In this document: positions 15,939 to 24,081 of the stretch, in pieces
Layout: each line of letters starts with the position of its first letter
Position numbering within the stretch: the first letter of the stretch is position 1
Source: Subdoligranulum variabile
GTDB lineage: Bacteria > Bacillota > Clostridia > Oscillospirales > Ruminococcaceae
NCBI GenBank assembly: GCA_003343905.1
Contig: QAKI01000063.1
Coordinates: 132,815-196,814, forward strand
DNA length: 64,000 bases
Direction of reading: 5' to 3'
The notes under the pieces: generated by a model
Databases searched by the model: none
What the model was told of the DNA's origin: nothing
The model's input: only the letters and a program-made list of their open reading frames with translations
Program-made: the position numbers and the translations under genes

Positions 15939-17692
15939 ATGATATAACCAAAAAGATCCTGCGCAGGGCGGCGGCTTACCGGGCCGTTGCGCTGGATGTG
16001 TTCGACACGCTGATCAAGCGGGACGTGGGCCGTCCCACCGACCTGTTCCTTTTGGGCGGCGAAACATTTGCCAAGGCGCGCGTAGCGGCGGAAACGCAGG
16101 CCCGTGCGGAATCCGGGCGCGAGGTCACGCTGGCGGAGATCTATGCCCGCCCCGGCCTGCGCGGCTGCGATCCGGCCGACGAATGCGCTTGGGAACTGGC
16201 GGCAGCCGTCCCCAACCGGCCGGTGTTGGAAGCGGTCCGGGCCCTGCACGCGCAGGGGAAAAAGCTCTACTATATTTCCGATATGTACCTGCCTTCCGAG
16301 CAGATCGCCGCCATGCTGCAGCACTGCGGGTATGATATGCTGGACGGCGGGTTCGTTTCGAGTGCCTACGGTGTGCAGAAGCGCAGCGGTGCGCTGTTCC
16401 GCCGCTTTTTGCATGATACCGGGCTCAAAGCGTCGGAGGTCCTTTTCATCGGGGATGACTGGCGCGCCGATGTGGCCGGGGCCGCGCTGGCCGGGGTCCG
16501 GGCTTGGCACCTGCCTGTAGAAAGCGCGGGCAGGGAAGAACCACAGCCACAGGCCAGGGCGCTGGCTGCCTTTTGCGGCAACCGGCTGGGCGGCCAGCCG
16601 GTCACGGCGGAGAGCATCGGGTTTTCGGTGCTGGGGCCGCTGATGGTCGCGTTTTGCCGCTGGCTGCACGACAGTGCGCCCCGGCGCGCCGGAGGGCGGC
16701 TGTTCTTTCTGGCGCGGGATATGTATTTGATGCGGGCGGCCTATCAGGTCTTGTATCCGGAGGAGGCCACGCGGTATCTGCAGGTGTCCCGCCGCAGTTT
16801 GTGCCCGGCGCTTCTGGAAAAGAGGATGCTGCCGCAGTTGCTTGCGGCGCTGCCCCGCCAGCGCCTGACGGGGGCCGAGATCGCGGCATACTGCGGCGCA
16901 GCCTGCCCTAAGGAGAGCGCGGAACAAATTTTTGATCTGAAAGCAGAACCGGCGGATGGGAGCGTCCTGGATTTTCTGGGGCGGCTGCAGCCCGCGCAGG
17001 ACGGCGCGCTGGCGCTGGAATACCTGCGGCAGGAAGGGCTGCGTACCGGGGACTGCCTTGTGGATATCGGCAGCGGGGGAACGACCCAAATGCTGCTGGA
17101 AGCACTCTGCCAGATAAAACTGCAGGGGCTTCAGCTTTCGGGCGACGGACGGCTGCCCGGCCGTTTCCCGGACGGGCGGGCGCAGGTCTGCCTTGCCATC
17201 CCGGAAAAGCAGAAGGCGACTTACTGGGCCGGGCAGCCGATGCTGGAACGTCTGCTTTCAGAAGATGTGGGCGCGACCCTGGGCTATATAAAAACACAGG
17301 GAACGGTCCGGGCAAAGCAGCAGCAACAGGTGCCGGAACCGTGCATTAGCGCGCTCCAGCGCGGCGCCATGGCCTTTGTTACGGCGTGGAAGGGCAGCGT
17401 CCTGGCCGATGTTTTGATCCCGCCGCCGCTTGCGATCCAGCCGTTTTTGCGTATGGCGGCAAGGCCCCGGAAAGCGGAACTGGAGATCCTGGGCGACCTG
17501 ACGGTCGAGGACGGCGGTATCTATCCGCTGGCAGCGGCCGGGTCATGGGCCGGGTATCTGCGCAGCCCGCGGCAGGCGGCGCGGGATTTTTCGCAGGCGC
17601 GCTGGAAGGTCGGCTTTTTGAAGCGGCTTTTGCCCCTTCCGCTGCCGTATGACCGCCTGTATGCGGCCGCCAAAAGAAACGATAAAGGGTAA
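15935..17692 (+). CDS. COG5610-type HAD-domain protein of polysaccharide clusters
   Basis: A 585-residue protein. Residues 1-200 form a HAD hydrolase domain: motif I VALDVFDTLIKRD, motif II in YYISDMYLPSEQ, and motif IV FIGDDWRADVAGAALAG. The remaining roughly 380 residues carry no domain I can name, but include an LFFLARDMYLMRAAYQ stretch and a DIGSGGTTQMLLE stretch seen in predicted HAD-superfamily proteins next to glycosyltransferases. The start at ATG 15935 overlaps the previous stop. The role may be sugar-phosphate processing or transferase regulation; this is inference from context. The C-terminal half merits structure prediction. Confidence 0.8.
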   Translation: MNDITKKILRRAAAYRAVALDVFDTLIKRDVGRPTDLFLLGGETFAKARVAAETQARAESGREVTLAEIYARPGLRGCDPADECAWELAAAVPNRPVLEAVRALHAQGKKLYYISDMYLPSEQIAAMLQHCGYDMLDGGFVSSAYGVQKRSGALFRRFLHDTGLKASEVLFIGDDWRADVAGAALAGVRAWHLPVESAGREEPQPQARALAAFCGNRLGGQPVTAESIGFSVLGPLMVAFCRWLHDSAPRRAGGRLFFLARDMYLMRAAYQVLYPEEATRYLQVSRRSLCPALLEKRMLPQLLAALPRQRLTGAEIAAYCGAACPKESAEQIFDLKAEPADGSVLDFLGRLQPAQDGALALEYLRQEGLRTGDCLVDIGSGGTTQMLLEALCQIKLQGLQLSGDGRLPGRFPDGRAQVCLAIPEKQKATYWAGQPMLERLLSEDVGATLGYIKTQGTVRAKQQQQVPEPCISALQRGAMAFVTAWKGSVLADVLIPPPLAIQPFLRMAARPRKAELEILGDLTVEDGGIYPLAAAGSWAGYLRSPRQAARDFSQARWKVGFLKRLLPLPLPYDRLYAAAKRNDKG

Positions 17693-17706
17693 AGGAAGAA
17701 CGCCCC

Positions 17707-18708
17707 GTGGCAACACAGATCAGCATCATCATACCGGTGTATAACGCCGCCGCCACGCTGCGGGCGGCGGTGGAAGCGATCCTGCAGCAGGATGTGCGGG
17801 ATTTTGAGCTGCTTTTGGTGGATGACGGCTCGACCGATGGAACGGCCGCCGTGTGCCATGAACTGTCGGCACAGGACGGCCGGGTCCGGGTCATCAGCCA
17901 GAAAAACGCCGGGATCTGTGCGGCACGGAACCGCGGCATGGAAACCGCAACCGGCGAATACATCGCCTTTTGCGATGACGACGACGTGTTCCTGCCGGGG
18001 GCGCTGCGCCTTCTGCTGGAAGCGGCGCAGAAAACGCGGGCGGATGTGGTGCGTGCCGGCTATGAACTGCTGCGCGAAGGCGCGGACGGTGCTTTTGCGG
18101 TGCAGCCGCACCCGCAGGGGAAGATCTGCTGCCTTTGGAAAGACGGCTATGCGGCGTTTCTTGAAAACAGCGGTCCGCAGTTCGTATGGAACGCGCTCTA
18201 CCGCCGTCAGGCGTTGAAGGGGCTGAAATTCGATGAACGGTGCCGTTATGGGCTGGAAGATTTTATCTTTAACATGACGCTCTATGCCGGGACGGACCGG
18301 GCGGTCTATCTGCCGCGGGCGGTCTACCGGCATTTCGAGCGTGCCCAGAGCACATCCGTCTGCCGTTCGGCGCAGGCGTTCCACGGCAGGATCCAGGCGC
18401 TGGCGCCCTGGATGGCGGCCGAATACGCGGCGGTCCGGGCGCGCTGCCCGGAACAGGACCGCGCGCAGGTCTGGACGCTGCGCAGGACCGAAGCGGTCAC
18501 GTTTTTGATGCACCAGCTCCGGGACGGGCAGGCGCCGGCCGCCCTGCGCCGCCGTGCCTGGCGGGCGCTGCGGGCCGTATTGGCGCAATATCCGGGCCGA
18601 ACGCTTGACTTTTTGCGGATTGCAAGGCAAAATAAAAAGAAAATGGCTGCATTGCTGCTCTATCAGCTCCATATGCAGCGCATGTACGACCTGCTTTCGG
18701 GTCGGTAA
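17707..18708 (+). CDS. Glycosyltransferase family 2
   Basis: A 333-residue GT2 enzyme starting at GTG 17707 behind AAAGGAAG. The N-terminal Rossmann-like segment ISIIIPVYNAAATLRAAVEAIL is followed by LVDDGSTDGT, the nucleotide-binding Asp pair, and FCDDDDVFLPGALR, the DxD-containing metal site. A later YGLEDFIFNMTLY segment (ED motif) holds the likely catalytic base. The C-terminal third is basic and poorly conserved, suggesting membrane association. It is separated by 14 bp from the COG5610 gene and followed by a sugar epimerase. Part of the polysaccharide operon; specificity not deducible. Confidence 0.91.
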   Translation: MATQISIIIPVYNAAATLRAAVEAILQQDVRDFELLLVDDGSTDGTAAVCHELSAQDGRVRVISQKNAGICAARNRGMETATGEYIAFCDDDDVFLPGALRLLLEAAQKTRADVVRAGYELLREGADGAFAVQPHPQGKICCLWKDGYAAFLENSGPQFVWNALYRRQALKGLKFDERCRYGLEDFIFNMTLYAGTDRAVYLPRAVYRHFERAQSTSVCRSAQAFHGRIQALAPWMAAEYAAVRARCPEQDRAQVWTLRRTEAVTFLMHQLRDGQAPAALRRRAWRALRAVLAQYPGRTLDFLRIARQNKKKMAALLLYQLHMQRMYDLLSGR

Positions 18709-18733
18709 AGCACAGGATAAGCGAGGGAATGCC

Positions 18734-19573
18734 ATGAAAACGATTTTGGTCACCGGCGCGGCGGGGTATATCGGCCGCCATGTGGTGAAACATGCTTTGG
18801 ATCGTGGATACCGGGTCATCGCTTCGGATTTTGCGTTCAAGGGGCTGGATGAGCGCGCTGAATTCTGCGACGTGCCGATCTTCAGCGGCGACCCCGATAT
18901 TTACAGGAAGCTGGGCAGCCCGGATATCTGCATCCATCTGGCCTGGCGGGACGGGTTCCGCCACAATTCCCCGGCCCATATGCGCGACCTTTCTGACCAT
19001 GTAGTCTTTTTGAACCATATGGCGGAAGGCGGCCTGCAATCGCTGAGCGTTATGGGGACGATGCACGAGGTAGGATACTGGGAAGGCCCCATCAACGAGA
19101 GCACCCCCTGCAAACCGCAGAGCCAGTACGGCATTGCCAAGAACGCGCTGCGGCAGAGCCTGATGCTGTCGTTGGAGGACTCCGCCTGCAAACTGCACTG
19201 GCTGCGCGCTTACTATATCACGGGGGATGAAGCGCACGGCAGTTCGATTTTTGCCAAGCTGGCCCAGGCGGAGGAAGAAGGAAAAGAGACCTTCCCCTTC
19301 ACCAGCGGCAAAAACCTGTATGACTTCATTGATGTGGACGAACTGGCCCACATGATCGTGGCGGCCAGCGTGCAGGATGAGGTCAACGGCATCATCAACG
19401 TCTGCACCGGCAAGCCGCAGTCCCTGGCGGACCGGGTAGAGCGTTTTCTGAAAGAAAAGCACTACAAGATCAAGCTGCAGTACGGGGCGTACCCTGACCG
19501 CCCGTATGACAGCCCCGGCACCTGGGGCGACGCGACCAAGATCAATCAGATTCTGGAAAAGGAACAGATATGA
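18734..19573 (+). CDS. NAD-dependent epimerase/dehydratase (extended SDR)
   Basis: A 279-residue nucleotide-sugar-modifying enzyme. The dinucleotide-binding motif is VTGAAGYIGRH at about 6-16. The active-site tyrosine/lysine pair is in SQYGIAKNALRQS (YxxxK). A downstream GKNLYDFIDVDELAHMI segment is typical of SDR-E proteins. The start at ATG 18734 was selected because the upstream frame is a shadow of the preceding gene. It lies immediately upstream of an RgpF gene with a 4-bp overlap (ATGA), so it probably produces the activated sugar used by the cluster. Whether it is a 4-epimerase, a dehydratase or a reductase is not resolved. Confidence 0.88.
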   Translation: MKTILVTGAAGYIGRHVVKHALDRGYRVIASDFAFKGLDERAEFCDVPIFSGDPDIYRKLGSPDICIHLAWRDGFRHNSPAHMRDLSDHVVFLNHMAEGGLQSLSVMGTMHEVGYWEGPINESTPCKPQSQYGIAKNALRQSLMLSLEDSACKLHWLRAYYITGDEAHGSSIFAKLAQAEEEGKETFPFTSGKNLYDFIDVDELAHMIVAASVQDEVNGIINVCTGKPQSLADRVERFLKEKHYKIKLQYGAYPDRPYDSPGTWGDATKINQILEKEQI

Positions 19574-21510
19574 AGCGACTGGGAATCTTCTTCTTTTACG
19601 AGAAAAACGGGGATGTGGATGAGTTCATCCTCTATTACCTGGCAGACCTCGTCAAAAACCTGAGCGAACTGGTAGTGGTCTGCAACGGAAAACTCAGTGA
19701 ACAGGGCCGCGCGGCTTTCGGCCAGTTTACCGACCACATCATCGTGCGGGAAAACAAGGGCCTGGATGTCTGGGCCTACAAGACCGCGCTGGACTCCTAC
19801 GGCTGGGAGAAACTCTCGGAATTTGACGAGGTCGTCATGACCAACTCCACGCTGATGGGGCCGGTGCGCCCTTTGCGGGAGATGTTCGACGCCATGGCCG
19901 CGCAGGAGGACCTCGACTTCTGGGGGCTGACGATCCATCACGGCGCCAAGACCAACCCCTTCAAGGGCAAGCACCTGTACCGGTATCTGCCGGTGCACAT
20001 CCAGTCCCATTTCATTGTGTACCGCAAGCGTTTCATCCAAAGCCCCGAACTGCAGGCCTACTGGAATGAGATGCCGATGATCGAAAGCTACACGGATTCC
20101 GTGCAGCGGTATGAGGCGGTATTCACCAAACAGTTCGAGGATCGCGGCTTCAAGTGGGATGTCTATGTCAAGACGGATGATCTGAAAGAGTTCACGGACT
20201 ACCCGCTGCTGGTCTGCCCGGTCAGGCTTCTGCGCGACAAAAAGTGCCCGCTGTTCAAGCGACGCAGCTTTATGCATACGCTGGAAGCCTACCTGAACGA
20301 TACGGCCGGGGAGCCGGTGCGGGAACTGTATGACTACCTGCGCGATGAAACGGACTATCCCGTGGATCTGATCTGGAAGAACATGATCCGCACGATGCAC
20401 CCGCACGAGTTCACCCGCAACCTGGGGCTGACCCGTGTGATCCCGCCGCAGGTGCAGGACCCCGCCCTGGCGCAGCAGGTCTGCGAAGGGCGGCGCATCG
20501 CCCTGGCCATGCACCTGTATTTTATGGACATGCTGGACCAGAGCCTGGCGTTTGCGGCCAAATTCCCGCCGCAGACGGATGTGTTCATCTCCACGAATGA
20601 CGAGGAGAAAAAGCGCCGGATCGAACAGGCTTTCGCCGGGCAGGACCTGCACAGCGTCACGGTGCTGGTGGTGGAGAACCGCGGCCGGGACGTGGCGGCG
20701 TTCCTGTGTGACCTGGCCCCGCATCTGCGCGGCTATGATTATGTCTGCTTCATGCACGACAAAAAGGCCATCCAGACCAAGCCCGGCAGCGTGGGCGCCA
20801 GCTTCGGCTATGTGTGCAACGAGAACGTGTGCAAGAATGCCGCCCATGTGCGCAACGTCCTGTGCGAGTTTGAGCGGGACCCGTATCTTGGCATTCTGTG
20901 CCCGCCGTACCCCACCCACGGGCTGTATTTCATGAATATGTGCTCCGGCGGCTGGGGCCCGAACTTTGAGAACACGAAGCAGCTTCTCAAAACGCTGCAC
21001 CTGGATGTGCCGATCTCCGGCGAGGAATCCCCGATTGCGCCGTTCGGCAGCGTGTTCTGGTTCCGTCCCGCCGCGCTGGAACCGCTGTTTGCCCATGGCT
21101 GGGAGCACAGTGACTTCCCGCCTGAACCGCTGCCGCAGGACGGGACCATCAGCCATGCCATCGAGCGCGTGTATCCTTTCGTGGCCCAGGCGGCAGGGTA
21201 TTACCCGGCCGTCGTCATGAGCCGCGACTTTGCCGTGCTGCGCAGCGATACGATGCAGGCTTACGCCAACGGGCTGATCCGCCCGCTGGCAAGGGTCTTT
21301 GACTGTACCACGTTCTGGGCGGCGGCAACGTCGGCGGTAGGCTTTGCGGCCAAGCGGCATCTGTTCGCCGTGTACGGCCCCTATGCCAATACGCGCCGCC
21401 GTCATGCGCGCAACTGGCTGCGGGACCGTCTGCCCGAACCGGCCTATAAGGGATTGATCGCGACCAAGCGCGCGATCTTCGGGCCGCGCCACGGTCCCTA
21501 CGAGGATTGA
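19570..21510 (+). CDS. rgpF: RgpF-family rhamnan synthesis protein (two-module)
   Basis: A 646-residue protein of the RgpF family (PF05045), which builds or modifies rhamnose-containing cell-wall polysaccharides. The N-terminal module (about 1-285) begins RLGIFFFYEKNGDVDEFILYYL and contains VRENKGLDVWAYKTAL. The second module (about 310-600) contains VFISTNDEEKKRRI, the glycosyltransferase-like RGRDVAAFLCDLAPHLRGYD, and FMHDKKA. The C-terminal YYPAVVMSRDFAVLRS is also conserved. It is coupled to the epimerase gene by a 4-bp overlap. A related but shorter gene follows directly, so an old tandem duplication is likely. Confidence 0.9.
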   Translation: MKRLGIFFFYEKNGDVDEFILYYLADLVKNLSELVVVCNGKLSEQGRAAFGQFTDHIIVRENKGLDVWAYKTALDSYGWEKLSEFDEVVMTNSTLMGPVRPLREMFDAMAAQEDLDFWGLTIHHGAKTNPFKGKHLYRYLPVHIQSHFIVYRKRFIQSPELQAYWNEMPMIESYTDSVQRYEAVFTKQFEDRGFKWDVYVKTDDLKEFTDYPLLVCPVRLLRDKKCPLFKRRSFMHTLEAYLNDTAGEPVRELYDYLRDETDYPVDLIWKNMIRTMHPHEFTRNLGLTRVIPPQVQDPALAQQVCEGRRIALAMHLYFMDMLDQSLAFAAKFPPQTDVFISTNDEEKKRRIEQAFAGQDLHSVTVLVVENRGRDVAAFLCDLAPHLRGYDYVCFMHDKKAIQTKPGSVGASFGYVCNENVCKNAAHVRNVLCEFERDPYLGILCPPYPTHGLYFMNMCSGGWGPNFENTKQLLKTLHLDVPISGEESPIAPFGSVFWFRPAALEPLFAHGWEHSDFPPEPLPQDGTISHAIERVYPFVAQAAGYYPAVVMSRDFAVLRSDTMQAYANGLIRPLARVFDCTTFWAAATSAVGFAAKRHLFAVYGPYANTRRRHARNWLRDRLPEPAYKGLIATKRAIFGPRHGPYED

Positions 21511-21515
21511 TTGCC

Positions 21516-22931
21516 ATGAGGCGGCTGCTGATTTATTTCCATTATGATGCCCTGGGGCAGATCGACGCGCCCTGCCGCCTGGCGGCAGAGGCGCTGCTGC
21601 CTTTTGGGCGTCTGCTCTTTGTGACCAACGCAAAACTGCGTCCCGCAGACCGCGCCTGGGCGGAAAAAGCCGGGTGCGAACTGCTGGAACGCACGAATAC
21701 GGGTTTTGATGTCGGGGCGTACCGGGATGCGCTTTTTCATTGCGGCAGGGAAGAAGTCTGCCGGTATGAGGAAGTCGTCCTGATGAATTATACCCTGGCA
21801 GGGCCGGTCGGCCCCGGCGAACCGCTGCGGCGGATGTTTGAAACGATGGAAACGCGCCCGGAACTGGACTTTTGGGGGCTGACGCGCCATTACGCGATGC
21901 GCAGCCGCCGCTTTGGCGGGCAGGTGCCGGAACACCTGCAATCCCACTTTCTGGCGGTGCGCGGGCGGATGCTGCGGGATGACGCATTTTGGGTGTACTG
22001 GCAGCAGATGCGGATGCCCCGCAGCTATGAGGAGTCCGTCATCTGCCATGAAACGCGCTTCACGGCATACTTTGCCCAGCGCGGCTTCCAGTGGGACAGC
22101 TATGTGCAGACGGAGGACCTTCGGGCTGTTTTTCTCAACCCGATCATGGCCTGCCCGCGGGAACTGATCGCAAAACGCGGCTGCCCATTTTTCAAGCGGC
22201 GCAGCTTCTTTACGCCTTACGCGGACGAACTGCGCCGGACGGACGGCGCGGCGGCCCGCGAACTGTATGCGTACTTACGCGGGGAAACAGATTACCCGGT
22301 GGACGCGCTGGTGGCGTCGCTGTTACGGGAACATCCCGTTGCAGATTTGGCCCGGAACCTGCCCTGGCACTACGTCCTGGGGAAAGAAAAAGGGCCTGCG
22401 GAACTGGAAAAGCGGGGGCTGCGGCTACTGCGTTTTGACCCGCTCGACGCCGAGCCGGTGAGTGCGTGGTACCTGCGCCAAAGCGCGGAGGAGGCAGACC
22501 GCTGCCTGGCGGCTGCGGCTGCATTGTTTGCGCGGGAACCTGCGCTGGGGCTGCTCTGCCCGGCATGGCCGTCGTGGCCGCCGTTTGCAGAAAACGCGGC
22601 CGCCCAGTGGCGCAAGCTGGGCGCCGGAATGGCGCGGGAACTGGGCGTGCCTGCCGGAGAAACCCCGCCGCCCGCACCGGCAGCGGGATGGGCTTTGGTA
22701 CGGGAAGCGGCGCTTGGCGGCTGCTGCCCGGATTTGCAGGCGGAAGGCGTGTGCTGGCGCCTGCCGCTTCTGGTACAGAAAAACGGATTTTACAGTGCGG
22801 TCTTTGATACCGCGGCGCAGGCGTCGGCCCGTGCCGAACAGCTTGCGCTGTACTGTCAGGCAGCGCAGACGCCGCGGGCCGTGGTCAGGCAGTTGGGCCG
22901 CCTGGCAAAACGCAGGCTCAGGCGCCGGTAA
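21516..22931 (+). CDS. RgpF-family protein, shortened paralogue of the upstream gene
   Basis: A 471-residue relative of the gene upstream. N-terminal correspondences include RRLLIYFHYDALGQID, RTNTGFDVGAYRDAL and MNYTLAGPVGP. It also shares CPFFKRRSFFTPY and LYAYLRGETDYPVDALV. C-terminal correspondences include LGLLCPAWPSWP and PLLVQKNGFYSAVFD. Between residues about 284 and 343 it lacks some 90 residues of the upstream protein, including the R-G-R-D-V-A-A-F-L motif. The start is taken at ATG 21516 because GAGGA (21502-21506) is 9 nt upstream; TTG at 21507 is an alternative. The frame is intact over its whole length, so it is a diverged gene rather than an obvious pseudogene. Confidence 0.85.
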   Translation: MRRLLIYFHYDALGQIDAPCRLAAEALLPFGRLLFVTNAKLRPADRAWAEKAGCELLERTNTGFDVGAYRDALFHCGREEVCRYEEVVLMNYTLAGPVGPGEPLRRMFETMETRPELDFWGLTRHYAMRSRRFGGQVPEHLQSHFLAVRGRMLRDDAFWVYWQQMRMPRSYEESVICHETRFTAYFAQRGFQWDSYVQTEDLRAVFLNPIMACPRELIAKRGCPFFKRRSFFTPYADELRRTDGAAARELYAYLRGETDYPVDALVASLLREHPVADLARNLPWHYVLGKEKGPAELEKRGLRLLRFDPLDAEPVSAWYLRQSAEEADRCLAAAAALFAREPALGLLCPAWPSWPPFAENAAAQWRKLGAGMARELGVPAGETPPPAPAAGWALVREAALGGCCPDLQAEGVCWRLPLLVQKNGFYSAVFDTAAQASARAEQLALYCQAAQTPRAVVRQLGRLAKRRLRRR

Positions 22932-22945
22932 AGGGGAGAGATCAT

Positions 22946-23953
22946 ATCAAAAAGCAACGGCTGTTTTATTTGGACTTTGTGCGCGCGGTGGCGCTGGCCG
23001 CCATCCTGATCATCCATTTCAATGCGACGGTCACCGGCTACTTTACGCTGCCGCACAAACTGTTTGCCAGCACACTCCCGTTCGGGATCTACCTGGGGGA
23101 CTTTGGTTCTTCCCTGTTTTTCATCGTTTCCGGCGCGGCGCTGGCCCTGACCACGCCGCCGGAGCAGGGGCTGGGCACGTTTTACAAAAAGCGCGCGCGG
23201 GCCATCTATCCGCTGTTCTGGCTGGCGTGGGCGGTCTGCTTCGCTCTGCGCTTTCTGAGCAAGCCGGGGTACTATGCGGCGGCAAAAACGCCGACGCTGC
23301 TGCTCACCGTGCTGGGGCTTGATAACTTTGCGGTAGCCGCCGGCTGGGTGGGCATGGACTTTGCCTGTGTGGGCGAATGGTTCCTTGGCAGTATCCTGTT
23401 CCTGTACCTGTTGTTCCCGCTTTTGAATTCCGGCCTTCGCCGCAGCCCGGTCTGCACCTGGGTGGCGGCGTTGGCGGTCTGCCTGCCGGTGCATCTGGCT
23501 GGGTGGGACGCGCAGCTTGTGGCGATCCATGTGCTGGAATTCCTGTTCGGTATGCAGTTCCTCAAACTGGGCGGGAAAGCCCGCACGGTGCTGGCGCTGC
23601 TGGCGGCCGTGGGAACGCCCCTGTGCGCAGGGTGGAACAGTAAGGTCACCTGCGCGCTTTTCAGCGTGGTGGTCTTTACGCTGCTGGCTGCGGTTTCGCG
23701 GTTGTTTGACCGGCCGTGGCCGCGCGCGGTCTGCGGGTATCTGGCAAAGATCTCCTACGCGGTGTTCCTGGTGCATCATGTGCTGATCCAGCGCATGGCG
23801 GAATCCTTTGATCTGGCGGCGCTGGGGCGGCGTGATACGCTGTTTCTGTTCCTCGTTTATCTGGGCGGCACCTGGGCCGCGGCGGAAGGTCTGCTCTGGC
23901 TGCACCGCCGCCTGCAAAAAGGGTATGCGGCGCTGCGCCCGCAGCAAAATTGA
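22946..23953 (+). CDS. Acyltransferase family 3 membrane protein; probable ATC start
   Basis: A multi-pass membrane acyltransferase (about 10 hydrophobic helices) that O-acylates sugars of surface polymers. The conserved N-terminus is KKQRLFYLDFVRAVALAAI followed by IIHF, whose His is the family's catalytic residue. No ATG/GTG lies before that segment. An in-frame ATC at 22946 (Ile-Lys-Lys-Gln) is preceded at 7 nt by GGGGAG (22933-22938), the only good ribosome site. The next candidate, TTG at 22970, removes the conserved YLD lead-in. I therefore give 22946, with 22970 as the conservative alternative. Last gene of the polysaccharide operon. Confidence 0.85.
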   Translation: MKKQRLFYLDFVRAVALAAILIIHFNATVTGYFTLPHKLFASTLPFGIYLGDFGSSLFFIVSGAALALTTPPEQGLGTFYKKRARAIYPLFWLAWAVCFALRFLSKPGYYAAAKTPTLLLTVLGLDNFAVAAGWVGMDFACVGEWFLGSILFLYLLFPLLNSGLRRSPVCTWVAALAVCLPVHLAGWDAQLVAIHVLEFLFGMQFLKLGGKARTVLALLAAVGTPLCAGWNSKVTCALFSVVVFTLLAAVSRLFDRPWPRAVCGYLAKISYAVFLVHHVLIQRMAESFDLAALGRRDTLFLFLVYLGGTWAAAEGLLWLHRRLQKGYAALRPQQN

Positions 23954-23961
23954 AAAGTATC

Positions 23962-23990
23962 TGCCTGCCGCTTGCGGCAGGTATTTTTTT
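23962..23990 (+). terminator. Terminator of the polysaccharide operon
   Basis: CCTGCCG (23964-23970) pairs with CGGCAGG (23975-23981), loop CTTG, flanked by a weak T-A/G-U extension and followed by ATTTTTTT. Confidence 0.85.
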
Positions 23991-24012
23991 ATTGTTCAGC
24001 CCGGCTGGGCAC

Positions 24013-24041
24013 TGTACAAAAACAGGGGAGTACGCTATAAT
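24013..24041 (+). promoter_or_regulatory. Promoter of hprK and the downstream run of genes
   Basis: TGTACA (24013-24018), 17-bp spacer, consensus TATAAT (24036-24041). It lies 40 bp upstream of the hprK start and may drive transcription towards dnaE. Confidence 0.75.
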
Positions 24042-24081
24042 AAAACCAGATTATTATACCTCAGGGAAGGGGTGTCCGGCT

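Noticed and set aside
21516..22931. Short RgpF paralogue as a pseudogene
   Set aside because: The frame is intact from ribosome site to stop and both conserved ends are preserved, so deletion plus divergence explains it better.
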